From: Salegentibacter salinarum
Lineage (GTDB): Bacteria; Bacteroidota; Bacteroidia; Flavobacteriales; Flavobacteriaceae
Assembly (NCBI RefSeq): GCF_900168115.1
Contig: NZ_FUZC01000013.1
Location: 1 to 64,000, forward strand
DNA length: 64,000 nt
Direction: 5' to 3'
The notes under the pieces are model-generated. The model did not search any database. It saw nothing but the letters and a program-made list of their open reading frames with translations, and was not told where the DNA came from. The stretch's first letter is position 1. Every line of letters starts with the position of its first letter. Made by a program: the position numbers and the translations under genes. This document shows, piece after piece, positions 53,480 through 62,491 of the stretch.

Positions 53480-54060
53480 AATTGGCAGATTTAGGTTGTG
53501 TGTGAGGGAAATAAAACTTTCCTATACGAATACGAAATTAGATCGCTAATCTTTTTTCAGCTGCCAAGGAAGCGTTAATAATTTGTTGTGGGATTGGTAA
53601 AAGTTGTAGTGTTCTCGCTTGTGAGTTTTGGGTTATTGGTTGGCTGTTTGTTGTTTGGAGTTTGTGTTATGTGTTTTGTTATTCGGGTTGCGGGTTTATT
53701 GTTTCCCCCACCTATACACAAATAATTTCTTCACTGTTCTCAGGTGTGTGGTCTCAGTTGTCGGTTCCCAGTTGAGCCGGGTGCGGGTTTGGCAATGGTG
53801 TTTAGTGTTTATGGTTTGTTGTTGCAGGTTTGGGCATATTTCAGAGTCTTATTTTCTGACTCTTTTCTCTTGTTTATTTATATTCCGTTTGGTCGTCAGT
53901 TCGAGTGGCGGTATTTGAGCGGGAACGCAAATAACGCTGTATCGAGGCAACTGCATTGCACTTCCCGATCCTCTACGAAAGATCGCCGCGCTCATTCTTC
54001 GCTCGCGATGAGGTTGGAGGGAACTGCAAACTGAGACTGCTTACTGCCAACTGAAGAGAA
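53480..54060. repeat. Second heptamer-phased repeat block
   Basis: From about 53620 the sequence runs in seven-base units (GAGTTTT, GGGTTAT, TGGTTGG, CTGTTTG, TTGTTTG, GAGTTTG). Then come GTCTCAGTT (53751-53759) and a core CAGTTCGAGTGG...ACGCTGTATCGAG (53897-53946) like that at 51582. The minus strand of 54018-54052 reads CAGTTGG, CAGTAAG, CAGTCT, CAGTTTG, CAGTTCC. Nothing coding is credible; open frames are by-products of the T/G-rich repeat. Confidence 0.65.
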
Positions 54061-54822
54061 CTATCTAATAAAAACCGGTTCGTTCGCTTTCTCGGTATGT
54101 TCTTCGCTAAATCGGTAATCCATATAATCGAAACCTTTAAGCTCTTCCAGGGTATTAATGTCTTTGTCTATAATATAACGCACCATAGCACCGCGGGCCT
54201 TTTTGGCGAAGAAACTAATGATCTTTAATTTTCCGTTCTTGAAATCTTTGAAAACGGGTGAGATCACTTCAGCATTTAACTTTTTTGTGTCTACCGCTTT
54301 AAAATATTCGTTGCTGGCCAGGTTGATAAAGAGTTCGCCTTTTTCCATTTCCTCGTTAAGCAGTTTGGTGACTTTGGGTTGCCAAACTTCATAAAGGCTT
54401 TTCTTACGCTCTATCCCTACCGAAGTTCCCATCTCTAAGCGATAAGGCTGCATCAGGTCCAATGGTTTTAATACGCCATAGAGTCCGGAAAGGATTCGAA
54501 GACTATCCTGGAGGCGGTCCAGCTTTTCGGTGGGAATTGTATAGGCATCCAGCCCTGTATAAACATCGCCGGCAAAAGCGTACATCGCCGGGCGGGAATT
54601 CTTTTTGTTGTGTTCTTCCTCAAATTCCTGGTAGCGGATATAATTAAGATCGGCCAGCTTATCGCTGATGCTCATTAATTCGGAAATTTCATTTTTGGTC
54701 ATCCTGGACATTTTGCGATTGAGTTTCGCAGTGGTTTCCAGAAAAGCGGGTTGTGTGCCGCGGGTGGTAGGTAACTTAGATTCGTAATCCAGGCTTTTGG
54801 CCGGGGAAACAACAATTTTCAT
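54061..54822 (-). CDS. yaaA: Peroxide stress protein YaaA
   Basis: A 253-aa protein of the UPF0246/YaaA family: [15 protein letters not shown] at the start, [10 protein letters not shown] near residue 87, [24 protein letters not shown] near 108 and [16 protein letters not shown] near 199. YaaA lowers intracellular iron toxicity and DNA damage under hydrogen peroxide stress in Escherichia coli and binds DNA in vitro. Full length and well conserved. It stands alone. Confidence 0.95.
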   Translation of the reverse strand: MKIVVSPAKSLDYESKLPTTRGTQPAFLETTAKLNRKMSRMTKNEISELMSISDKLADLNYIRYQEFEEEHNKKNSRPAMYAFAGDVYTGLDAYTIPTEKLDRLQDSLRILSGLYGVLKPLDLMQPYRLEMGTSVGIERKKSLYEVWQPKVTKLLNEEMEKGELFINLASNEYFKAVDTKKLNAEVISPVFKDFKNGKLKIISFFAKKARGAMVRYIIDKDINTLEELKGFDYMDYRFSEEHTEKANEPVFIR

Positions 54823-54965
54823 ATGTAGGTAGTTTTATTTCAAAGATAAGTGAAAGCAATACAATTAGGAAAACTGCGAATTATTAGATTTTATGGAAAG
54901 ATAGTTAAGAGTTATTATCATTGAAAAACAAGATATTTCGAAAATCATGTTCTGCTGTAAAATAC

Positions 54966-55457
54966 TTATTCCAGTTCTATCTTATCGATTTCCAGCCTGA
55001 AATCTTCTGCTTTTTCATTACCAATTAAAAATCGAATTTCCTGAGTTGTCTCTGCAGGAAAGTTGGGAAGATCTAATTTGTTGCCGCGAAATACCGGTTT
55101 CATTTTCAGTAGCGGGACCTCAACTGTTTGCCAGTCCCCGGTAGTTTTAAAAGTATAGATATAAGAAGCTCTATCTTTTAAATTAGATTTCATCCTGAAT
55201 TGATAAGACTTACCGTCCCCTTTTAATAAAATAAGCGCTTTTTTATAGCCTTTGATGTTTTTAGAGGGAAAATGATACTGCACCGAAGCGAAGCCGCCGT
55301 TATTCTCTAAGGAAACCGAACCTCTAAAAATAGCATTCCCCTCGTCACTACGTTCCAGCTTACTGCTGGAATTACCACCCATCACCACGTCGTTCTCTAC
55401 TTCCCAGGCAGACCAATCGGTAATAGCGCTAAAATCAAAAAGAAGTAATTTACTCAT
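54966..55457 (-). CDS. CIA30-family protein
   Basis: This 163-aa protein is started at MSKLLLFDFS; a 14-codon extension (MLQQQFFLFLITLT) would add a hydrophobic run without a clear cleavage site, so it may be exported instead. The fold is a galactose-binding-like beta-jellyroll as in complex I intermediate-associated protein 30: WEVENDVVMGGNSSSKL near residue 16, GSVSLENNGGFASVQY near 45 and FRMKSN near 85. Bacterial members have unknown binding partners. It is an isolated gene. Confidence 0.83.
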   Translation of the reverse strand: MSKLLLFDFSAITDWSAWEVENDVVMGGNSSSKLERSDEGNAIFRGSVSLENNGGFASVQYHFPSKNIKGYKKALILLKGDGKSYQFRMKSNLKDRASYIYTFKTTGDWQTVEVPLLKMKPVFRGNKLDLPNFPAETTQEIRFLIGNEKAEDFRLEIDKIELE

Positions 55458-55710
55458 TGTCAAGGTTATTAAAAACAAGAAGAATTGTTGCTGTAGCATT
55501 TTTGTTTCAAGCTATGATTTTTTATTGATAACCGAGCCCTACTTAAAATAGGGATTGATTAAACGAAAATTTTATAGTTGATAAAAATTTGTAGCATTAA
55601 GGAAAACCTTTTTTGGTTTCTGAATTAAATGTTAAATTTAGCAATCTTAAATTTTATTCTGAAAAATATCTTTTCTCACAATGAAACTATTCCATTAAAT
55701 CATACTCTTT

Positions 55711-56097
55711 ATGATAAAGGTTTCTTGTGCTATTATTGAACATAATGGCAAAGTTTTATGCGCACAAAGGAGCAGCAAAATGGAGTTACCCTCCAAATGG
55801 GAGTTTCCTGGCGGAAAAGTAAAAGAAGAGACTTTTGAAGAATGCTTAATAAGAGAAATTAGAGAAGAATAGGGAGTTAAAATTAAAATTCTGGAGCAAT
55901 TACCTACCAAGGAACATACCTATTCAGGATCAAAAGAAATCCAATTGATACCTTTTCGCTGCTCATTACAAACTTTCAATTTTTTGCTACTTGAGCATTC
56001 ACGAGTAGAATGGTTAGATATTCAAAATTTGAAATCTTTAGATTGGGCAGAGGCAGATATCCCTATTGTAAATTATTATTGTAAAAATTATAAATGA
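55711..56097 (+). pseudogene. Nudix hydrolase (MutT-like) gene with one in-frame TAG in the Nudix box
   Basis: The 129-codon frame reads MIKVSCAIIEHNGKVLCAQR, KWEFPGGKVKEETFEECLI, REIREE, then TAG at codon 54 (55870-55872), then GVKIKILEQL and on to WLDIQNLKSLDWAEADIP and a normal stop. All fixed residues of the box GX5EX7REUXEEXGU are present (G34, E40, R48, E49, I50, E52, E53, G55, V56); the stop occupies the variable X between E53 and G55. No frameshift is present. The 3' end overlaps the helicase start (ATGA), so translation of the operon would normally be coupled. The intact family member would be an 8-oxo-dGTP or other (d)NTP diphosphatase. Confidence 0.9.
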
Positions 56098-59000
56098 GTT
56101 TTGAAACCGGTCTTTACGAACAATTAATCACCAAATTAGTGTCCAATAAACTTGAGGATGTTGATTTACAAAAGTTCCACGTCAGTGAATCAGCTTTAGA
56201 TAAAGAAGAAGCTGCTCAGTACTTAAGCATTTATTTGGCTGAAACCATCAAGTTTGCACTAAATGAAATCAAAGACAAAGACCGCCCTCTAAAACAGATT
56301 GAACTATCCAACAAAATTATTAGCTTACTAGTTGAAGAGTTCAAAAATGTTGAATTTTCAGATAATTTAATTGAAAATGAAGGGAGGATTTTACAAGCTG
56401 TATTTTTAAAACTAGATTTTCCCTATTCCAATCTGGAAGCGAGGTTGAAAGAAATTACACCTTACACCCGGTTAAGCCAAAGTGAACTTTTTACAGGAAA
56501 TAATGTTGGAATTTCTTTGGAGAGTGAAATTAAAAAGGAAATTCTTTCTGCTGACGAAATTTGCTGGCTGGTCTCTTTCATTAAATTTTCAGGTATAAGA
56601 ATATTTAAAAAGGAACTTGAAGAATTTACAAGAAGTGGTAAAAAACTAAAAATTATTACAACTTCATATATGGGAGCTACAGATGTAAAAGCCGTAGAAT
56701 ATCTCTCTTCCTTACCAAATACTGAAATAAAGGTTTCTTATAATTCAGAGCATGAAAGGTTGCACGCCAAAGCATATTTATTTTTGCGAAATTCGGGTTT
56801 TCATACCGGTTATATCGGGTCTTCTAACCTTTCACGTTCTGCACTTACCAATGGTTTAGAATGGAACCTTAAAGTTACCACTCAGGAAATTGGACATATC
56901 ATCGATAAATTTCAAAAAACCTTTGAAACATATTGGGAAGATCCAGAGTTTGAAAACTACAAATATCAAACTGATCGTACAAAATTAAGTAAGGCTCTCA
57001 ACAGAGAAAACACCTATAACACAAATCAAATTAGCACTTTCTTTGATCTTAAGCCTTATCCATATCAGAAAGAAATTTTATCAAAATTACAGGCAGAAAG
57101 AGAAATTCATAATAGAAATAGGAACTTATTAGTCGCGGCTACAGGAACCGGAAAAACTGTGATTTCTGCCTTCGATTTTAAAAGGTTTAAAGACAAAGAA
57201 CCAAATGCAAATTTCTTATTTGTAGCACACCGAAAAGAAATTCTTCAACAAGCCCAAGCAACTTTTCAACACGTGCTAAAAGATGCCAATTTCGGAGAAT
57301 TATGGGTAGATGGTTATGAGCCCGAACGTTATAACCACCTTTTTGCTTCGGTCCAGACATTACATAGCCGTTTGGAAAACCTTGATTTAGCTGAAGGTTT
57401 TTTTGATTATATAATTGTAGATGAAGTTCATCATATAAAAGCAAACAGCTACCGTCCAATACTTCATCGTTTTAAACCTGAAATCTTACTAGGACTTACC
57501 GCAACTCCCGAGAGAATGGATGGTGGAGATATTGCAGACGATTTTCATAATAAAATAGCAGCCGAAATAAGATTACCTGAAGCATTAAATAGAAAGCTGC
57601 TTAGCCCTTTTCAATACTTTGCTCTTTCTGATACAGTTGATTTAAGTAATGTAAAATGGAACGGCAAGTATGAAATTAGAGAACTCACTAAATTATACAC
57701 CGAAGATGACCACCGAGTTGCTGATATTATTAAAAACTGCGAAGAATATTTAACCGATATAAATGATGTGCAAGCTTTGGGATTTTGCGTAAGCCAGGAA
57801 CACGCAAAATTTATGGCAGAAAAATTTACACTCGCCAATCTTAAAGCGGATTATTTGGTTAGTGGTAATAGTAGTTCAAGAGATGTAATTCGGAATAAAC
57901 TACTTCGAAAGGAGATAAATTATCTATTTGTGGTTGATATTTTTAACGAGGGAGTTGATATTCCTAATATTGACACAGTTCTCTTTCTGAGGCCTACTGA
58001 AAGTTTAACCGTATTTCTACAGCAATTAGGTCGTGGACTTCGACTTGCTAAAAACAAAGACTGCTTAACAGTTCTCGATTTCGTTGGAAATGCAAGGCCG
58101 GAATACGATTTTGAGCATAAATTCCGAGCTTTGGTTGGAAAAACTCACACCTCAATAACCAAGGAAATTGAAGACGAGTTTCCACATTTACCGCTTGGAT
58201 GTTCTATCGTTCTGGAGAAAAAGGCAAAAGAAGTAATTCTAAAAAATATTCGTGAAGCAACGGAATTTAGAAGACCTCAACTTCTTCAGAAAATAAAAGC
58301 ATTTAAACATCATTCTACGCTACCGCTTACTTTAAATAACTTCCTGGAATTTCATCACTTAGATATTCGTCAAATTTACAGGAAAGGAAGCTGGAAACGT
58401 TTATGTTCAGACGCCGGGGTAATTCCTGATTTTAAAGAGCCACAGGAAAAAGAGTTTACTGCGTGTATGCAAAGAAAATTGATAAATTGTAATTCTTTAA
58501 GTTACTTTAGATTTATTCAAGAATTAATCAGGGATGATTTAAACTTAAGACTGCTCTCAAAAGAGCAGGAAATGTTTCTTCTTATGTTTCATTACGATCT
58601 ATGGCAAGAAAGTGGAACAAAATTAAAATTCACAGATCTTACAATCAGTATTGAAATTTTAAAAAAGAATAAAATTATGCTGCAGGAGTTAAAAGAATAT
58701 CTTGAGCATTTAATTGAAAAAATAGAATTTGTAGAAAAAAATATTGATTTAAAATTTCCATTCGCATTAAAACTACACAGTAGATATAATCGGGAAGAAA
58801 TTTTAGCTTCTTTAGGATTGAGTACCTTTCAGAAAAAATCATCAAATCGTGAAGGTGTAGCTCAAAACAAGGAATTGAATATTGAAGCACTCTTTGTAAC
58901 CCTTAAGAAAACTGAAAAAGAATATTCCCCTACTACTATGTATGAAGATTATGCATTAAATAAAAAACTTTTTCACTGGCAATCCCAAAACAGTACTGCG

Positions 59001-59237
59001 CCAGATTCTCCAAAAGGTGAGTCCTATATTAAACATCGCGAAAAAGATAAAAAAATACTCTTGTTTGTTAGAGAGCAAAATGTAGATGAATACGGTTTTA
59101 CAATGTCTTACACCTTTTTAGGCGAAGCCGATTTCGTGAAATCGAAAGGAGCTAAACCAATGAACGTTGAATGGAGATTGCACGAAGAAATGCCGTCTTA
59201 TATTTTAAAGGAAAGTCAGAAATTAGCTGTTGGTTAA
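56094..59237 (+). CDS. PLD-nuclease / SF2 helicase / DUF3427 protein
   Basis: The 1047-aa multidomain protein has an N-terminal region (1-130), a PLD-type nuclease domain (about 140-290; one HxK motif in LHAKAYLF near residue 223, followed by GYIGSSNLSRSALTNG), an SF2 helicase core (Walker A AATGTGKT near 347, DEVH near 441, TATPER near 466, motif VI QQLGRGLRLA near 642), and a C-terminal DUF3427 domain (about 780-1040). Proteins of this type use ATP on DNA or RNA and are often near defence genes. It overlaps the Nudix gene by 4 nt and is followed after 4 nt by an HNH endonuclease gene. One HKD half-site implies that the nuclease dimerises. Confidence 0.92.
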   Translation: MSFETGLYEQLITKLVSNKLEDVDLQKFHVSESALDKEEAAQYLSIYLAETIKFALNEIKDKDRPLKQIELSNKIISLLVEEFKNVEFSDNLIENEGRILQAVFLKLDFPYSNLEARLKEITPYTRLSQSELFTGNNVGISLESEIKKEILSADEICWLVSFIKFSGIRIFKKELEEFTRSGKKLKIITTSYMGATDVKAVEYLSSLPNTEIKVSYNSEHERLHAKAYLFLRNSGFHTGYIGSSNLSRSALTNGLEWNLKVTTQEIGHIIDKFQKTFETYWEDPEFENYKYQTDRTKLSKALNRENTYNTNQISTFFDLKPYPYQKEILSKLQAEREIHNRNRNLLVAATGTGKTVISAFDFKRFKDKEPNANFLFVAHRKEILQQAQATFQHVLKDANFGELWVDGYEPERYNHLFASVQTLHSRLENLDLAEGFFDYIIVDEVHHIKANSYRPILHRFKPEILLGLTATPERMDGGDIADDFHNKIAAEIRLPEALNRKLLSPFQYFALSDTVDLSNVKWNGKYEIRELTKLYTEDDHRVADIIKNCEEYLTDINDVQALGFCVSQEHAKFMAEKFTLANLKADYLVSGNSSSRDVIRNKLLRKEINYLFVVDIFNEGVDIPNIDTVLFLRPTESLTVFLQQLGRGLRLAKNKDCLTVLDFVGNARPEYDFEHKFRALVGKTHTSITKEIEDEFPHLPLGCSIVLEKKAKEVILKNIREATEFRRPQLLQKIKAFKHHSTLPLTLNNFLEFHHLDIRQIYRKGSWKRLCSDAGVIPDFKEPQEKEFTACMQRKLINCNSLSYFRFIQELIRDDLNLRLLSKEQEMFLLMFHYDLWQESGTKLKFTDLTISIEILKKNKIMLQELKEYLEHLIEKIEFVEKNIDLKFPFALKLHSRYNREEILASLGLSTFQKKSSNREGVAQNKELNIEALFVTLKKTEKEYSPTTMYEDYALNKKLFHWQSQNSTAPDSPKGESYIKHREKDKKILLFVREQNVDEYGFTMSYTFLGEADFVKSKGAKPMNVEWRLHEEMPSYILKESQKLAVG

Positions 59238-59241
59238 AAAT

Positions 59242-60222
59242 ATGTTAGAAGAGTTAATCTTTAAATATTCGAACTATTTCAAGAAACTTAACCGGGGTTT
59301 TAATAAAAAACTTGGCAGGGCTCCTCATAAACCTATACTTCTACTTTCCATAATTCAATTAATTGCTAAAGGAAAAATAATCTCAAATCGAATTTTCATT
59401 ACATCAGAAATTCTTCTGGCATTTAAGCAAAATTGGGAGCAATTGGTACACACCGATCATTCTCGAAATTTTGCACTACCGTGTTTTCATATGAGATCAG
59501 AACCCTTCTGGTATTTAGTAGCAAAACCTGGAAAAAGAATAGAAACAACCCGTTCTAAAAGTATAAAAAGCTTTAATAATTTAAATGAATCTATTGCCTT
59601 TGCTGAAATTGACAAGGAGTTATTTTTATTACTTCAGCAGCCCGAAAATCAGTTATGGTTTGAACAGCTTTTAATCGAATCTTATTTCCCAGATTTCAAG
59701 GTTAATTATTTAAGACCAGATAGTTATTACGAAGAAGATAAAATTGAAAATGAAATTCTAAATGAGCCCAGTGAACTTTATCAGAATCACATTCAGCAGT
59801 TAAAAGAAACTTTAGAAGAAAATGAGTTCGAAGAAGAAATATTTGTCCGTGGAGGTTTATTTAAAAGAACAGTTCCTAAAATTTACGATTACACTTGTTG
59901 TATTTCAGGTTTAAAAATAAATTCAGCTCATAATATCCAAATGGTAGATGCCTGCCATATTTATCCCTTCAGTATTTCAAATGACGATACTGTAACAAAT
60001 GGTATAGCTTTATCACCAACGCTTCACCGTGCTTTTGATCGAGGTTTAATAACAATTAATTCAGATTTCTTAGTTAGAATTTCTCCAACAATAAAAGAAG
60101 AAAACTCTAGTTTTCCACTCTCAGCATTTGATGGTAAGCAGATTTTATTACCCGAAAAAGAAGAATGGTTTCCATCTCAAGAAGCTCTAAAATGGCATAA
60201 CAAGGAAGTCTTTATGCTGTAA
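59242..60222 (+). CDS. HNH endonuclease (restriction-like)
   Basis: The 326-aa protein is started at ATG (MLEELIFKYSNYFKKL); a TTG 12 nt upstream overlaps the helicase end. The N-terminal part (about 1-200; HKPILLLSIIQLI, WYLVAKPG) resembles the domain in front of HNH in putative restriction enzymes. The C-terminal HNH domain reads YDYTCCISGLKI near residue 218, VDACHIYPFS near 237 and NGIALSPTLHRAFDRGLI near 253. It has the metal and catalytic histidines. Its position behind the PLD/helicase gene suggests a shared role in cutting nucleic acid. Confidence 0.9.
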   Translation: MLEELIFKYSNYFKKLNRGFNKKLGRAPHKPILLLSIIQLIAKGKIISNRIFITSEILLAFKQNWEQLVHTDHSRNFALPCFHMRSEPFWYLVAKPGKRIETTRSKSIKSFNNLNESIAFAEIDKELFLLLQQPENQLWFEQLLIESYFPDFKVNYLRPDSYYEEDKIENEILNEPSELYQNHIQQLKETLEENEFEEEIFVRGGLFKRTVPKIYDYTCCISGLKINSAHNIQMVDACHIYPFSISNDDTVTNGIALSPTLHRAFDRGLITINSDFLVRISPTIKEENSSFPLSAFDGKQILLPEKEEWFPSQEALKWHNKEVFML

Positions 60223-60235
60223 AATATCATAAATA

Positions 60236-60327
60236 AAAACCCTCGCGTTAGGGATTGCAGTGGAAATCCTTTTTGCGAGGTACGAGCAAAAAAATTGCAG
60301 CGGAAAGCCCGACCTTATAGGCCCAAA
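60236..60327. repeat. Conserved flavobacterial intergenic repeat
   Basis: Contains CCCTCGCGTTAGGGATTGCAG, GGAAATCCTTTTTGCGAGG, TACGAGCAAAAAAATTGCAG and CGGAAAGCCCGACC in this order. I recognise it from memory as a block found many times in Flavobacteriia genomes. GCGAGG/CCTCGC and GGAAATCC/GGATTGC offer pairing for a folded RNA or a terminator behind the HNH gene. Confidence 0.65.
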
Positions 60328-60388
60328 TAATCTTTCTAATTCACAAAAACCTTCACCAATGTTTAACGGCTAAAATCCTGTATTTTTA

Positions 60389-60396
60389 TAAATTTG
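60389..60396 (+). promoter_or_regulatory. Probable -7 box for the TIGR03643 gene
   Basis: TAAATTTG matches TAnnTTTG; the gene starts 82 nt downstream, with a repeat copy in the leader. Confidence 0.45.
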
Positions 60397-60405
60397 GAGT
60401 CAACT

Positions 60406-60473
60406 ATCTCGCAGCAGGCTCACGAGTCATTCGTAGTGAAAAATTGTTTAATTTTTAAATCTCGATTATTGAG
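60406..60473 (+). repeat. Copy of the CTCGATTATCGAG-ended repeat
   Basis: ATCTCGCAGCAGGCTCACGAG...AAATCTCGATTATTGAG parallels 6691-6779, including the end palindrome with one change. It occupies the leader of the TIGR03643 gene. Confidence 0.5.
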
Positions 60474-60478
60474 TAAAA

Positions 60479-60775
60479 ATGAAAATCGCTGAAAAATTTG
60501 AATTGAATGAGCGCCAGCAAGACCGGGTGATTGCGATGGCCTGGGAAGATCGTACGCCTTTTGAAGCTATTGAGTTTCAGTTTGGCCTTACTGAAAAAGA
60601 CGTGATTAAATTTATGCAGGAGCAAATGCACCCGAGAAACTGGAGAAAATGGCGCGCCAGGGTTCAGGGTAGAAAGACCAAACACGCAAAATTAAGGGAT
60701 AATGAGATCTCGAGGTTTAAGTCTTCGGCACAACGCCAAATTACCGGGAATCGAATTTCAAAGAAAAAATATTAA
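60479..60775 (+). CDS. TIGR03643 family protein
   Basis: A 98-aa basic protein: MKIAEKFELNERQQDRVIAM, AWEDRTPFEAIEFQFGL near residue 21 and MHPRNWRKWRARVQGRKTK near 53. The N-terminal half looks like a helix-turn-helix (RQQDRVIAMAWEDRTPFEAI), followed by a very basic tail, so nucleic acid binding is likely. The family is conserved in Bacteroidota and some cyanobacteria and is often near photolyase/cryptochrome genes; none is present here. Its leader contains an intergenic repeat. Confidence 0.85.
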   Translation: MKIAEKFELNERQQDRVIAMAWEDRTPFEAIEFQFGLTEKDVIKFMQEQMHPRNWRKWRARVQGRKTKHAKLRDNEISRFKSSAQRQITGNRISKKKY

Positions 60776-60868
60776 GCTTTTTAAAAGCACTGGAAATCAA
60801 TTAATTTTGGTCTAAACTTCAGTTTAACACTTCTTTTCCTTATCTTATACTTCCAAAAAACTCAGAAA

Positions 60869-61117
60869 ATGGAAGGTTCCCGTAAACATCCCAAGCTTGT
60901 AAAAGCCTTTAGCGGCAGTTTTCTGTGGCAAAATACCGGAGGAATTATTATAGATTATAACGGGCGTTTGCTTAATTCAGCGAATTACCAATACAGGACT
61001 TCCGGCGGGAAATTCATAAAAATAAGGTTTAAGAAAAAACTGAATTCGGCTAAAAAACTACCCAAGTTTAGCTGCGACTGGAAGATGATGACGAATGTGA
61101 ATTGTTCGTTGAATTGA
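60869..61117 (+). CDS. Small basic hypothetical protein
   Basis: This 82-aa protein begins MEGSRKHPKLVKAFSGSFLW and contains GGIIIDYNGRLLNSANYQYR with many Lys/Arg residues and a pair of cysteines (positions 70 and 79). TATACTTC 20 nt upstream resembles a -7 box. Codon use is like that of neighbours. I do not recognise a family. Confidence 0.5.
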   Translation: MEGSRKHPKLVKAFSGSFLWQNTGGIIIDYNGRLLNSANYQYRTSGGKFIKIRFKKKLNSAKKLPKFSCDWKMMTNVNCSLN

Positions 61118-61174
61118 GAGCAACTTACGCAAAAGAATCTTTTGTAAACCTTTAGAACAACCGAGAAATTATTG

Positions 61175-61208
61175 ACATGTTAGATGCTGAAACAAGTTCG
61201 GGGTGACG
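61175..61208. repeat. Fragment of the CGTCA-family repeat
   Basis: ATGTTAGATGCTGAAACAAG followed by TTCGGGGTGACG is the right-hand end of the family seen at 31738 and 35395. The rest of the gap 61118-61334 shows nothing else. Confidence 0.5.
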
Positions 61209-61334
61209 CTAAACTCTTCATCCTAATCCCCTAATAAAAAATCCCACTCGTTAAATTCCTGTTATTTCAAACTTCTTTAACGCCTTAAACTTCCAATTAC
61301 TCCCAACTTGCAAACCAACCACTAAACAAACAAC

Positions 61335-62063
61335 ATGGATTTAAATGATAAAGTAGCCGTAGTAACCGGCGCAAGTAGCGGAATTGGAAAATCTATTGCC
61401 GAAGAACTTTCTAAAAAAGGCTGTAAAGTGACTTTAGCTAGCCGAAGCCTGGATAAGTTGAAAGATATAGGAAAAGGTCTTAGTGATAGTTTTGAAGTTG
61501 AAATGGACGTTACCAGCGATAAAAGTGTTACTGAAGCTTTTGAGAAAATACACGATAGATTTGGGCAGATAGATATCCTTGTAAATTCTGCCGGAGTGAT
61601 GCCGCTCACCTATCTTAAAAACCGAAAGCTAGAAGACTGGCTGCAAACTATAGAAGTAAACGTTAAGGGGACACTGCGCTGTATCCACGCCGCGCTACCT
61701 ATGATGAAGAAGCAAAAAAGCGGACATATTATAAACATTGCCTCTGTAGACGGAAAAGAGATCTTTGAAGGCGGCGCTGTTTACGGTGCTTCTAAAGCTG
61801 CGGTGATAGAACTTTCCAGGGCAATGCGTATGGAACTTTCTCCCGACTTTAATATCAGAGTAACCTCTATTGAACCGGGAACTGTAGAAACCGATCTTAG
61901 GGAAGACATCACGGACGAGGAATTGCTGGAAGACAAAGATTATGGCAACGGCGAGCCTAAATTAGCTCCGAAGAATATAGCTGATGCCGTGCTTTACGCC
62001 ACTACACAACCAGATAGTGTAAATGTAAATGAGTTGCTTATAAAACCTACTGCGAAGAGTTAG
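61335..62063 (+). CDS. Short-chain dehydrogenase/reductase (classical SDR)
   Basis: This 242-aa NAD(P)-dependent oxidoreductase has VTGASSGIGKSIAEEL at residues 9-24 (cofactor glycine motif), DVTSDKSV near 58, NSAGVMP near 83, catalytic Ser/Tyr/Lys in IINIASVDG near 131 and YGASKAA near 148, and IEPGTVETD near 177. The substrate is not deducible. It is preceded by 200 bp of non-coding sequence and stands alone. Confidence 0.93.
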   Translation: MDLNDKVAVVTGASSGIGKSIAEELSKKGCKVTLASRSLDKLKDIGKGLSDSFEVEMDVTSDKSVTEAFEKIHDRFGQIDILVNSAGVMPLTYLKNRKLEDWLQTIEVNVKGTLRCIHAALPMMKKQKSGHIINIASVDGKEIFEGGAVYGASKAAVIELSRAMRMELSPDFNIRVTSIEPGTVETDLREDITDEELLEDKDYGNGEPKLAPKNIADAVLYATTQPDSVNVNELLIKPTAKS

Positions 62064-62100
62064 AAACCTAACCTGCGACTTATTCAAAACCACCAAAAAG

Positions 62101-62150
62101 CTCCTCCCCTGATTTCCAAGGGGAGGTGGCCGCAGGCCGGAGGGGTTTCT
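62101..62150. repeat. GGGGAGG-type intergenic hairpin repeat
   Basis: CTCCTCCCCTGATTTCCAAG and GGGGAGGTGGCCGCAGGCCGG form a GC-rich stem (CTCCCC/GGGGAG) followed by the hairpin GGCCGCAGGCC, then AGGGGTTT. Sequences of this kind recur in intergenic DNA of many Bacteroidota. Confidence 0.6.
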
Positions 62151-62209
62151 GCTATAACAATTTCAATCTCATAATTGAAAATTCTTACTTAGAACTTTAT
62201 TAAAACAAT

Positions 62210-62491
62210 TTACCAAGAAAATTCTTCGAATTTGAGAAGAGCGAAAATCACAATTATTTTCTTTTCAGCATCTATCCGGAAAATGATTCCATATCCTTTG
62301 AAAATCATTTCCCGGATAGTTTCATTTTAAAAATATATTGATTGACGAAAAGAGTAAGGATGGCTGAAATTTTTCGAATTTCAGTTAATAAGTCGGTTTT
62401 AAATTTTCTGGCTGCTCCGGGTTTATCCTTCGCAATATATCTTACCTGCCGCTCAAGGTTATTTCTGAATTTAAGATAATTTAATCTTCAT
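62210..62491 (-). pseudogene. Decayed RelE/ParE-family toxin
   Basis: Only by joining frames can one read FRNNLERQVRYIAKDKPGAA, RKFKTDLLTEIRKIS, HPYSFRQSIYF, NETIREMIFKGYGIIFRID and EKKIIVIFALLKFEEFSW, a full RelE/ParE-type toxin. Breaks lie after LS near the start, after KIS and near IYF. The start ATG (62491) overlaps the antitoxin stop, the classic order antitoxin then toxin. Confidence 0.75.

Noticed and set aside
53628-54034. Two overlapping 96-aa frames between the L,D-transpeptidase and yaaA genes
   Set aside because: They follow from T/G-rich heptamer repeats; composition (Cys, Val, Leu, Phe runs) is not protein-like.
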